Source of the DNA: Bacteroides helcogenes P 36-108
GTDB taxonomy: Bacteria > Bacteroidota > Bacteroidia > Bacteroidales > Bacteroidaceae
Assembly: GCF_000186225.1 (NCBI RefSeq)
Contig: NC_014933.1
Location: 2,852,001 to 2,916,000, forward strand
DNA length: 64,000 nt
Reading direction: 5' to 3'
Positions 1-8,256 of the stretch are shown in pieces. The notes below the pieces were generated by a model. That model ran no database searches. It was not told the origin of the DNA and worked only from the letters and a program-made list of their open reading frames with translations. How positions within the stretch are numbered: the first letter of the stretch is position 1; each line of letters starts with the position of its first letter. The position numbers and the translations under genes are program-made.

Positions 1-941
1 TATTCTTTTCTGATGATAGGTTTTGATTCGCGTACAGGACGTGGGCGGATATTCCTGTGATTTGCATCTTGCGGTGATCTGGCAGATCGAACCTCATCGG
101 GATGGCCGATACTATCTTTTCCCACATTACTGTTAGTTTGTTGCAGACTGTCTTTAACTGTAGGAATAGAATCGGAAGCATGATAACGCATCAATGAAAT
201 ATGATCTATCAGCACTGGTCGAGACACCTTTTGTACAGGATAATAAATAAATCCGCGTATTTCCTTTATCTTCCCTAAAGTATCTGCTGTCAGAGTGATC
301 GTTTTGATTCCTGTCTTCTTAACTTTCAGAATATCATTAATGATGCTGTCGTTCTCATACTGAATTTGCATAGCCATCAAAGGAGCATGTGCGCTGTCCG
401 GCAGCATGCCATCACGGAAATGGAAGCGTACATTCCATCGTAACGTATCCCTGTCATGGAAATTAGTATCTGAAGGCAAACTAAATATAATCTTATTGTC
501 CAAAGGCATGCCTGTGAGTTGATAAATATGCTGCCACGTCCACACATCAACGCTGTCACCGGAAAGAGATTCTTTCGGCTTATTGTCACGTATGGCAATC
601 AGATGATTGATACCGTCTCTTTCGGCTTTCAACCGAAAATTTACTTTTTCATAAATTTTAGTGAGGATTTCCGGATTGCGTGCATACCAAACCATTGAAG
701 AGTCGAAAACAGCTTGAGTAATACCTTGTTTTTTGAAAACGGATTCAACGTATAGTAATCGTTTATAACTTTCATTATAAGGAACTTCATCACCCATAGC
801 CTTAGCTATATGATAGTCATAAAGTACATCTTCCATTTTGGCATCCGGTAAAACACCTTCAGGCCTTTTTACCTGGCAAGATGTTAAACAAAATACCAAA
901 AGGAATACACTATACCATTGAATTCGCTTTCTTCCTTTCAT
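1..941 (-). CDS. DUF4296 lipoprotein (runs off window start)
   Basis: Reading leftward from the ATG at 941 gives 313 open codons, and the window ends two bases into the next codon (TA), so the stop may be there. The first 23 residues form a lipoprotein signal with a hydrophobic stretch and a lipobox ending LTSC (Cys about 23). The next 80 residues (KMEDVLYDYHIAKAMG, then SMVWYARNPE) look like the DUF4296 domain found in Bacteroidales lipoproteins. The ATG overlaps the stop of lspA in an ATGA junction, so it is the last visible gene of the ileS-dksA-lspA operon. The C-terminal part is Ser/Arg/Pro-rich and low in complexity. The molecular function is unknown; an outer-membrane-facing lipoprotein processed by the adjacent LspA is inferred. 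Confidence 0.85.
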   Translation of the reverse strand, partial: MKGRKRIQWYSVFLLVFCLTSCQVKRPEGVLPDAKMEDVLYDYHIAKAMGDEVPYNESYKRLLYVESVFKKQGITQAVFDSSMVWYARNPEILTKIYEKVNFRLKAERDGINHLIAIRDNKPKESLSGDSVDVWTWQHIYQLTGMPLDNKIIFSLPSDTNFHDRDTLRWNVRFHFRDGMLPDSAHAPLMAMQIQYENDSIINDILKVKKTGIKTITLTADTLGKIKEIRGFIYYPVQKVSRPVLIDHISLMRYHASDSIPTVKDSLQQTNSNVGKDSIGHPDEVRSARSPQDANHRNIRPRPVRESKPIIRKE

Positions 942-1570
942 GATTTTTTTATAGCCGCATGGTAAGCCTCATTCAGATATTTACTATAAAACAGAAATAA
1001 AGCAATAACACCGCAACTGATTGCTGCATCGGCAAAATTGAATATCGGGCTGAAAAAAACAAAATGATCTCCACCGATAAAAGGCATCCACTGCGGCCAG
1101 TTTGTTTCAATAATAGGAAAATAGAACATGTCCACTACTTTTCCGTAAAACAATGGAGCGTACCCACCGCTTTCGGGCATAAAAGTAGCTATTTGCGCAT
1201 GGGTACTTTCATTGAAAAATATTCCATAAAAAAGACTGTCAATAATATTACCCATAGCCCCTGTCAATATGAGAGAGAGACATACGATAAAACCTGTCTT
1301 CATGCTTTGTTTCACACACTTGTACAAAAACCAGCCTATTGTCGAAACTGCAATAATACGGAAAATAGTTAGGAATAGTTTATCAAATATTTCCATTCCG
1401 AAAGCCATACCTATATTTTCTGTAAAATAAATGTAAAACCAATCTGTCACACGTATGCTTTCGTGCCAATACATATGCGTTTTAATCCATATCTTGATTA
1501 TCTGATCAATAATCAACATTGAGAAAATAATAAGTAAGGCGATACGGCCTTTCGTGAAAAATTTCCCCAT
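938..1570 (-). CDS. lspA: Lipoprotein signal peptidase (signal peptidase II)
   Basis: LspA is an inner-membrane aspartyl protease that cleaves prolipoprotein signal peptides just before the lipidated Cys. The 210-residue protein has four hydrophobic segments and both catalytic motifs, GNIIDSLFYG (first Asp) and FNFADAAISCG (second Asp). ATG 1570 is preferred over an upstream in-frame ATG at 1603. The latter lies inside dksA, while 1570 begins five bases after the dksA stop and is preceded by AAGGAG. The protein is longer than E. coli LspA (about 165 residues) because of an insertion before the second Asp, which is usual in Bacteroidales. It is co-transcribed with dksA and the DUF4296 lipoprotein. 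Confidence 0.93.
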   Translation of the reverse strand: MGKFFTKGRIALLIIFSMLIIDQIIKIWIKTHMYWHESIRVTDWFYIYFTENIGMAFGMEIFDKLFLTIFRIIAVSTIGWFLYKCVKQSMKTGFIVCLSLILTGAMGNIIDSLFYGIFFNESTHAQIATFMPESGGYAPLFYGKVVDMFYFPIIETNWPQWMPFIGGDHFVFFSPIFNFADAAISCGVIALFLFYSKYLNEAYHAAIKKS

Positions 1571-1574
1571 CTCC

Positions 1575-1955
1575 TTATTTTTTGCTATTATTTTTAGCTT
1601 CAATGCTTAATGTTGCATGAGGAACAGCACGCAAACGTTCGGCCGGAATCAATTTACCGGTTTCACGGCAAATGCCGTATGTCTTGTTCTCAATACGTAC
1701 CAAAGCGGCTTGTAACCCCTGTATAAACTTCAACTGACGTTGTGCCAGGCGCGTAGTTTCTTCTTTGGACAGTGTATTTGCACCTTCCTCCAATACTTTG
1801 TATGTGGGAGATGTATCATCGGTATCATTACCGTCTGCACCGTTCAAACTGGCTCTCAGAAGTTCATAGTCACGCTGGGCCAACTCTAATTTATCCATAA
1901 TAATGGTACGGAATTCTTCCAATTCAGCGTCTGAGTATCTTGTTTTTTCTGCCAT
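1575..1955 (-). CDS. DksA/TraR-family protein
   Basis: This 126-residue protein has the DksA/TraR layout: an N-terminal coiled-coil region (about residues 8-90) and a C-terminal zinc-finger-like region (YGICRETGKLIPAERLRAVP). DksA proteins insert a coiled coil into the secondary channel of RNA polymerase and modulate rRNA and amino-acid promoters together with ppGpp. Only one of the four zinc-ligand cysteines is present (in GICRETG), so the finger probably folds without zinc, as in the cysteine-poor DksA subgroup. It sits between ileS (34 bp upstream) and lspA (4 bp downstream). Family assignment is firm; the exact regulatory role is inferred. Confidence 0.88.
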   Translation of the reverse strand: MAEKTRYSDAELEEFRTIIMDKLELAQRDYELLRASLNGADGNDTDDTSPTYKVLEEGANTLSKEETTRLAQRQLKFIQGLQAALVRIENKTYGICRETGKLIPAERLRAVPHATLSIEAKNNSKK

Positions 1956-1989
1956 AACATTACGTGTTTAAGGATTAGTTTAGTATTAA

Positions 1990-4900
1990 TTATTGTTTCA
2001 GTACATTCACAAATAAGGAAAAATCGTCGAATTCCAATTCTATTCCGTTTTCAACGCTATCTGCCAATATAAGTGAGGTTCCTAAAACTTGGTTACAAAT
2101 ATAGTCTTTATATTCTGTTACCGCATCATCTGTATGCTGATTTTTTGATAATGTGATTTCTATTTTGTCCGTTATCTCAAAACCACTTGATTTGCGAATG
2201 TTTTGGATACGGTTTACCAACTCGCGGGCAACACCTTCGCGGCGAAGCTCTTCGGTTATGGTAACTTCCAGAGCCACGGTCAGCCTGCCTTCATTGGCAA
2301 CCAACCAACCTGGGATATCTTCGCTGAAAATTTCCACATCAGCCGTTTCTATATCAACATCCGTACCGTCTGCCAAGTGGAGGGTGTAATAACCATTTTT
2401 CTCAAGCTTGGCAATAGCCTCTTGCGATAATGTTGAAACAAGGTTAGCTACATCCTTCATCTGCTTGCCAAATTTAGGTCCCAACTTCTTGAAATCACAT
2501 TTTACCTTCTTTACCAATACACCGGCTGCACCGTCCACAAATTGAATCTCCTTTACATTCACCTCGTTCATGATAAGAGCTTTCACGGCTTCAATGTGAG
2601 TATGCTGTTCTTCATCCACCACCGGAATCATGATACACTGCAATGGCTGACGAACTTTAATGTTCACTTTACGACGCAGTGCCAACACCATAGAGGTGAC
2701 ATCCTGTGCCATCTGCATGCGTGCTTCCAACTCTTTGTCTGTCATATTCTCTTTACTTTCAGGAAACTTGGCAAGATGAACGGAAACAACATTATCTCGT
2801 CCCGTCGCTGCTATCAGATCGGAGTACAACATATCTGCATAAAAAGGAGCGATTGGAGCCATCAGTTTCGCTACCGTTTCCAGACATGTATAGAGGGTTT
2901 GAAAAGCAGACAGTTTGTCTTGCGTCATACCACCACCCCAGAAACGTTTGCGGTTCAAGCGAACGTACCAATTGGAAAGATTATCGTTCACAAAGTCAGA
3001 AATGAGACGTCCGGCTTTTGTCGGTTCATACTCGTTATAACAAGTATCCACACCCTTTACCAATGTGTTCAGGACAGAAAGAATCCAACGGTCTATTTCA
3101 GGACGTTCTTCCATAGGCATATCGGCTTCTTTGTATTCAAATCCATCAACATTGGCATAAAGAGAGAAGAAAGAATATGTATTGTATAAAGTGCCAAAGA
3201 ACTTGCGGCGTACCTCTTCCACTCCATCTACGTCGAATTTCAAGTTATCCCACGGTGAGGAGTTGGTAATCATGTACCAGCGCAAGGGGTCGGAACCGTA
3301 CTTCTCTATGGTAGAGAATGGATCGACTGCATTGCCCAAACGTTTGGACATCTTGTTGCCATTTTTGTCGAGTACCAATCCGTTGGAAATAACAGCCTTG
3401 TAAGACACACTGTCAAACACCATTGTAGCGATGGCATGCAATGTGAAAAACCAGCCACGGGTTTGATCTACGCCTTCCGCGATGAAATCGGCGGGGTACA
3501 CCTGATGGGTGTCCAGTAATTCTCTATTCTCAAATGGATAGTGAATTTGGGCATAGGGCATAGAACCGGAGTCAAACCATACGTCAATCAAATCCGTTTC
3601 ACGTCTCATGGGCTTGCCGTCTTTGGAAACGAGGATGATATCATCCACATACGGACGGTGAAGGTCTATCTTGTCGTAGTTCTCTTGTGTATATGCTCCC
3701 GGTTGGAAACCTTTTTCCTTGTAAGGGTTCGATTCCATCAATCCGGCAGCTACGGATTTCTCTATTTCATTATAGAGCTCTTCTACGGATTCGATACACT
3801 TTTCGTCACTGCCATCCTCTGTGCGCCAGATAGGTAACGGAGTACCCCAATAACGGGAACGGCTCAGATTCCAGTCATTCAGATTCTCCAGCCATTTGCC
3901 AAAACGTCCCGTACCCGTACTTTCGGGTTTCCAGTTGATAGTTTTGTTCAATTCCATCATGCGTTCTTTGCATGCAGTGCTGCGAATAAACCAACTATCC
4001 AACGGATAGTATAATATCGGTTTGTCCGTACGCCAGCAGTGCGGATAATTATGCACGTGCTTTTCTATCTTGAATGCTTGACTGGCAGTTTTCATCATCA
4101 TGCAAATATAGATATCGAGCGATTCGGCAGATCCAGCCGCTTTTTCATCATATTTACCGTCAATGGTGAATTGCGGGTCATAGGCATTCTTCACCCATCT
4201 GCCCTGATATTCTTTGTAGGCATCTACATCTACACACTTCTCCACAAAATTTTCATCCAGTTCGTCCAGCAGATAAAACTTTCCGGTAAGATCCACCATC
4301 GGACGAGTCTCGCCTTTTTTATTAATCATAAACAGGGCTGGAATCCCTGCGGCACGTGCTACTTGCGCATCATCCGCACCGAATGTCGGAGCAATATGTA
4401 CGATACCCGTACCGTCTTCAGTAGTTACATAATCTCCCGGAATGACGCGGAACCCTTTCGTGCTGATAGCCCAGTTACCATCGTTGTCAATATCCACAGG
4501 TTTCACCCACGGGATAAGCTGTTCGTATTCCATTCCTACCAAATCTGCGCCTTTGTATTCGCCCACTACCTTGAATGGAATCAGCTTGTCACCAGGCTTA
4601 TAATCTTCTAATGCAATATCTTCCGCTTTCTTATTAAAGTGAGTGTATAGCAATGTTTTGGCCAGTATCACCGTCATTTTTTCACTGGTATAGCTATTGT
4701 AGGTCTGCACGGCCACATAGTCTATTTTCGGGCCTACACAGAGTGCGGTATTGCTGGGCAATGTCCACGGAGTAGTAGTCCATGCTATAAAATAAGGAGT
4801 ACCCCACTCTGCCATTTCGGGCTTAGGACTCTTCATCTTGAATTGCCCTACTACGGTCGTATCCTTCACGTCACGATAGCATCCGGGCTGGTTTAACTCG

Positions 4901-5481
4901 TGAGAACTGAGTCCTGTTCCGGCAGCCGGGGAATACGGTTGTATGGTATATCCTTTATATAAGAGTCCTTTTTTGTGAAGTTGCTTCAACAACCACCACA
5001 AGGTTTCGATATAACGGTTATCATAGGTGATATACGGATTTTTCATATCCACCCAATAACCCATCTTGTGTGTCAAGTCTTCCCACTCTTTGGTGAACTT
5101 CATGACATCTTTACGGCAAGCAGCATTATACTCAGCAACAGAAATAGTCTTACCAATGTCCTCTTTCGTAATACCAAGAGCCTTTTCCACACCCAGTTCC
5201 ACAGGAAGTCCGTGAGTATCCCATCCGGCTTTACGCTTTACCTGAAATCCCTTCATGGTTTTGTAACGGCAAAAAATATCCTTTATGGAGCGAGCCATTA
5301 CATGGTGAATACCAGGCATACCATTGGCCGAGGGAGGTCCTTCGTAAAACACGAAAGAAGGACAACCTTCACGTTCTGTCATACTCTTGGTGAAAACTTG
5401 GTTCTCATCCCATTTCTTCAACACTTCCTTGTTTATTTCCGAAAGGTCAAACTTCGAATATTCGGCAAACTTCTTACCCAT
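1990..5481 (-). CDS. ileS: Isoleucyl-tRNA synthetase
   Basis: This is a class I aminoacyl-tRNA synthetase that charges tRNA-Ile with isoleucine in the cytoplasm. The length (1163 residues) is that of the long, eukaryote-like subgroup. The HIGH-type signature is PSANGMPGIHH (residues 51-60) and the KMSKS-type signature is NKMSKRLGNAVDP (about residue 705). The CP1 editing domain lies between them (GTGIVHIAPTFGADD, with the conserved editing Asp). The C-terminal anticodon-binding region begins near residue 780. A -7 element (TAAATTTG on the minus strand, 5572-5579) lies about 90 bp upstream. It is the first gene of the ileS-dksA-lspA-DUF4296 operon. Enzymes of this subgroup are often less sensitive to mupirocin; this is family knowledge, not seen here. 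Confidence 0.97.
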   Translation of the reverse strand: MGKKFAEYSKFDLSEINKEVLKKWDENQVFTKSMTEREGCPSFVFYEGPPSANGMPGIHHVMARSIKDIFCRYKTMKGFQVKRKAGWDTHGLPVELGVEKALGITKEDIGKTISVAEYNAACRKDVMKFTKEWEDLTHKMGYWVDMKNPYITYDNRYIETLWWLLKQLHKKGLLYKGYTIQPYSPAAGTGLSSHELNQPGCYRDVKDTTVVGQFKMKSPKPEMAEWGTPYFIAWTTTPWTLPSNTALCVGPKIDYVAVQTYNSYTSEKMTVILAKTLLYTHFNKKAEDIALEDYKPGDKLIPFKVVGEYKGADLVGMEYEQLIPWVKPVDIDNDGNWAISTKGFRVIPGDYVTTEDGTGIVHIAPTFGADDAQVARAAGIPALFMINKKGETRPMVDLTGKFYLLDELDENFVEKCVDVDAYKEYQGRWVKNAYDPQFTIDGKYDEKAAGSAESLDIYICMMMKTASQAFKIEKHVHNYPHCWRTDKPILYYPLDSWFIRSTACKERMMELNKTINWKPESTGTGRFGKWLENLNDWNLSRSRYWGTPLPIWRTEDGSDEKCIESVEELYNEIEKSVAAGLMESNPYKEKGFQPGAYTQENYDKIDLHRPYVDDIILVSKDGKPMRRETDLIDVWFDSGSMPYAQIHYPFENRELLDTHQVYPADFIAEGVDQTRGWFFTLHAIATMVFDSVSYKAVISNGLVLDKNGNKMSKRLGNAVDPFSTIEKYGSDPLRWYMITNSSPWDNLKFDVDGVEEVRRKFFGTLYNTYSFFSLYANVDGFEYKEADMPMEERPEIDRWILSVLNTLVKGVDTCYNEYEPTKAGRLISDFVNDNLSNWYVRLNRKRFWGGGMTQDKLSAFQTLYTCLETVAKLMAPIAPFYADMLYSDLIAATGRDNVVSVHLAKFPESKENMTDKELEARMQMAQDVTSMVLALRRKVNIKVRQPLQCIMIPVVDEEQHTHIEAVKALIMNEVNVKEIQFVDGAAGVLVKKVKCDFKKLGPKFGKQMKDVANLVSTLSQEAIAKLEKNGYYTLHLADGTDVDIETADVEIFSEDIPGWLVANEGRLTVALEVTITEELRREGVARELVNRIQNIRKSSGFEITDKIEITLSKNQHTDDAVTEYKDYICNQVLGTSLILADSVENGIELEFDDFSLFVNVLKQ

Positions 5482-5640
5482 CTTGATATTTACTATTTGG
5501 CTAATTACAATTCACTACCTCAAGAGTACTTTTGCATATTTAGAAATGCTACTCTCTTTATTTTAAGGGTGCAAATTTACAAAAAACTTAGATAAAAGAG
5601 ATTTTTGAGTAGAAAAAACCACTTTTGCTCCTACAAATAC

Positions 5641-5900
5641 AATGAATATGAAGCGTACATTCTGCTTTGTTGCCATCTGTACAACTATATCGATTATAAT
5701 ACATGCTCAAGTTTCGCGAAAATAAAGTCATTGTACCGGTAAAGATAAACGGTGCGATTCGGCATTTCCTTTTTGACACCGGATGTACTTGATGAAGAAA
5801 CGCTCTTGCCAGCCTTGCCTGTGAAAAAAGTGAAGCTTATAGAGCAGTGCGTGAGAATAGAGAAATACTATTTTAACAATACGGATTTCTGTTATTTACA
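5641..5900 (+). pseudogene. Decayed retropepsin-like aspartyl protease
   Basis: An ATG near 5642 starts a signal peptide (MNMKRTFCFVAICTTISI, then IIHAQ) that stops soon afterwards. In another frame the sequence continues FRENKVIVPVKINGAIRHFL then FDTGCT, which carries the FDTG active-site motif of secreted clan AA aspartic proteases. A further frame continues VLDEETLLPALPVKKVKLIE. The pieces are collinear but lie in different frames with stops between them, so the gene has been broken by at least two frameshifts and the C-terminal half is missing. The 350 bp to its right (5950-6290) holds no recognisable gene. Confidence 0.55.
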
Positions 5901-6290
5901 CTACAAGGTAAAAATGGTTACCTCAGCATGTAATAGTCTTTACTTTATAATGTAACGACCTTTACCTCGTAATGTAAATGAAGCTATGATTAGAGATAAT
6001 TAGAACCAAGTTATTAAGTAATTTGAAATGGCAGTCATAAGTACCGTTAGCTTGAAGCAGTGCAGCTTGCACAAGTTTCAACCTATTATGTTTTGCATTA
6101 TGTCGGTAAAGATGCTCATTTACTCATTAAAAGCAGATGCGCTAAAACAAATAAAAATTCGGATTACTTTCAAGAGAACAGCAGTCTTGTTGTTCCCTTT
6201 TCTCTTGTTCACAGCCAGCATGCAGTGTTTCCTTCGGATGGCTTGCTACTATGCAGATGCCGTAAGAAACTGACCGGATGCTGTTTTTTT

Positions 6291-7808
6291 TTATTTCTTC
6301 ATTCTTACTTCATACAAATCATTCCTGCGATCCTTCAGATTACGAACACTACCATAAGTATGAAGTTCGTTCAACAAATCCAAATCCACATCGGACACAA
6401 GAATCATTTCAGTATTCGGAGTTGCCTCGGCACGCTTTCCGTCGGTAGGGAAAGCAAAATCACAAGGGGTAAATACGCCGGACTGGGCATACTGTATATC
6501 CATATTATGCACACGTGGGAGATTGCCTACACTGCCGGCTATTACAACAAAACATTCATTTTCGATAGCACGGGCATGGGCACATACTTTTACGCGTGAA
6601 TACGCATTTTGCGTATCAGTCAAGAAAGGCACAAACAGGATTTGCATACCTTGGTCTGCCATGATACGGCTGAGTTCGGGAAATTCCACATCATAGCATA
6701 TTAGCACACCTATCTTTGCGCAATCCGTATCGAAAGTCCGCAAAGATTTGCCACCACTTAATCCCCAACTCTTTATTTCATCGGGGGTGACATGTATCTT
6801 TTCATACATCTCGTAAGTCCCGTCACGGCGGCACAAAAAACCGACGTTATACAAACGTCCGTCCTCTTCCTTGATTAGCGGCATGCTACCCGTAATAATG
6901 TTGATATTATAACTGATGGCTAATTTCATAAAACGCTCCTTAATTTCTTCTGTATAGGCTGCCAATCCTCGGATAGCTTCCGATTCCCCTTCATCATTAA
7001 ATTTCGCCATCAGCGGAGCATTGAAATACTCAGGAAACAGCACGAAATCACTTTTATAATCTGATACGGCATCAACAAAGAACTCTACTTGTTCAAATAA
7101 GTCATCCAATGTCTTGTAAGTGCGCATCTGCCACTGCACCAATCCTACACGAACCGTTGTTTTAGGGTTTACATAGTCTTGTGTGGGCGGCTGATAATAA
7201 ATATTATCCCATTGCAAAAGGCAAGCGTAGTGCTTGGATTCTTCATCATTGGGAAGATAATTACGCATTACCTTACGGACATGGAAGTCATTGGAAAGCT
7301 GAAAAGTCAGTACCGGATCATAAATTTCTTTTTGACGGACCTTGTCTATATATTCCTTGGGACGGAGTTGGTCGGCATATTTATAGTAATTGGGTATGCG
7401 CCCTCCGAACATTATTGCTTTGAGATTCAATTGTTCACACAGCTCTTTTCGATATTCGTACATGCGACGTGCCAGACGCAAGCCGCGATATTGGGGATGA
7501 ATAAACACTTCGATGCCATAAAGGATGTTCCCTTCAGGATTGTGGGTATTCACTTGTGCATAGGTATGATCATTTTTTACATCATCATAATTTACAATAA
7601 TACTAAGAGCACAGCCCACGATCTTCTCATCCACCACCGTCACAATTTGTCCTTCAGGGAAAATACGAATCAGTTTTTCTATCTGCTTGTGAGTCCAGAA
7701 TACATCACTTCCATCCGAATATACACGTGTGAATGATTGTGCCAATTGCTCGTAGTCCTTAATCATCAGATTACGTATCTGTACTTTATTGATTTTAGGT
7801 GTTTCCAT
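6291..7808 (-). CDS. GNAT acetyltransferase-nitrilase fusion
   Basis: This is a two-domain protein of 505 residues. Residues 1-190 form a GNAT N-acetyltransferase with the acetyl-CoA-binding loop HPQYRGLRLARRMYE. Residues 215-500 form a carbon-nitrogen hydrolase with the Glu-Lys-Cys triad: Glu in LFPEYF, Lys in YEKIHVTP, Cys in LICYDVEFPE. Such fusions are widespread in Bacteroidetes and the substrate is unknown. A linked amide hydrolysis and N-acetylation is plausible but not shown. A -7 element (TACCTTTG, minus strand, 7838-7845) lies 30 bp before the ATG. The gene stands alone, divergent from the nrd locus. Confidence 0.88.
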   Translation of the reverse strand: METPKINKVQIRNLMIKDYEQLAQSFTRVYSDGSDVFWTHKQIEKLIRIFPEGQIVTVVDEKIVGCALSIIVNYDDVKNDHTYAQVNTHNPEGNILYGIEVFIHPQYRGLRLARRMYEYRKELCEQLNLKAIMFGGRIPNYYKYADQLRPKEYIDKVRQKEIYDPVLTFQLSNDFHVRKVMRNYLPNDEESKHYACLLQWDNIYYQPPTQDYVNPKTTVRVGLVQWQMRTYKTLDDLFEQVEFFVDAVSDYKSDFVLFPEYFNAPLMAKFNDEGESEAIRGLAAYTEEIKERFMKLAISYNINIITGSMPLIKEEDGRLYNVGFLCRRDGTYEMYEKIHVTPDEIKSWGLSGGKSLRTFDTDCAKIGVLICYDVEFPELSRIMADQGMQILFVPFLTDTQNAYSRVKVCAHARAIENECFVVIAGSVGNLPRVHNMDIQYAQSGVFTPCDFAFPTDGKRAEATPNTEMILVSDVDLDLLNELHTYGSVRNLKDRRNDLYEVRMKK

Positions 7809-7953
7809 AAAATACTGCTATCTTGTTAAAAATGCTGCAAAGGTACGTTTTATAACCATACATTATTCTCTTGAAAGAAGATATTCTCGGCTTCCCAAAC
7901 ACAATCATTGTATTTTCAGTAGAAAGTTTTGCTATTTTAATAACATCAATACT

Positions 7954-7982
7954 GTAACGGTTACATTTATTTTTTATCTTTG
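7954..7982 (+). promoter_or_regulatory. nrdAB promoter with palindrome
   Basis: TATCTTTG at 7975-7982 matches the Bacteroides -7 consensus and lies just before the riboswitch. The 11-bp inverted repeat GTAACGGTTAC (7954-7964) occupies the place expected for the -33 region, where no TTG is present. It may be an operator; that is inference. Confidence 0.55.
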
Positions 7983-7989
7983 CTCCCGA

Positions 7990-8175
7990 ATTGGTTTCGG
8001 AAGGCCGATCGGTCATTCGGATTAAAAGGGAATCGGGTGCAAATCCCGAACAGTCCCGCTGCTGTGAAACTCCATCAATGTTTCTGATATAACTACTGCC
8101 ACTGAGTCTTGCAAGTTAAAAAGAGGGAAACGGGAAGGCATCGGAAATAAGGAGTAAGTCAGAAGACCTGCCACT
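7990..8175 (+). ncRNA. Cobalamin (B12) riboswitch
   Basis: The core signatures are present in order: AAAAGGGAATCGGGTG then AAATCCCGAACAGTCCCGC and GCTGTGAAACTC, ending with the B12 box AGTCAGAAGACCTGCC (8157-8172). The element lies in the leader of nrdA, between a -7 promoter box (7975-7982) and the ATG at 8257. Adenosylcobalamin binding to this class normally represses the downstream gene by termination or by hiding the ribosome site. No terminator with a U-run is obvious before 8257, so translational control is more likely. Confidence 0.95.
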
Positions 8176-8256
8176 CATTAAAGGCTGTTTCCACTCGTGG
8201 GATTAGGGATACAGTGCGAAAGAAACATTAAAAATCACAATAAAAAAGACTATCTC

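Noticed and set aside
2542..3189. 215-codon frame antisense to ileS
   Set aside because: Shadow of the strongly conserved ileS coding strand; no promoter, no similarity, composition typical of an antisense frame.
5588..5779. 63-codon minus-strand frame near ileS
   Set aside because: Overlaps the protease pseudogene on the other strand and encodes a Cys/Ser-rich product without signal or motif.
8197..8256. GTG start for nrdA giving a 20-residue extension
   Set aside because: It begins just after the B12 box; the ATG at 8257 starts exactly at the ATP-cone and is the usual family start.
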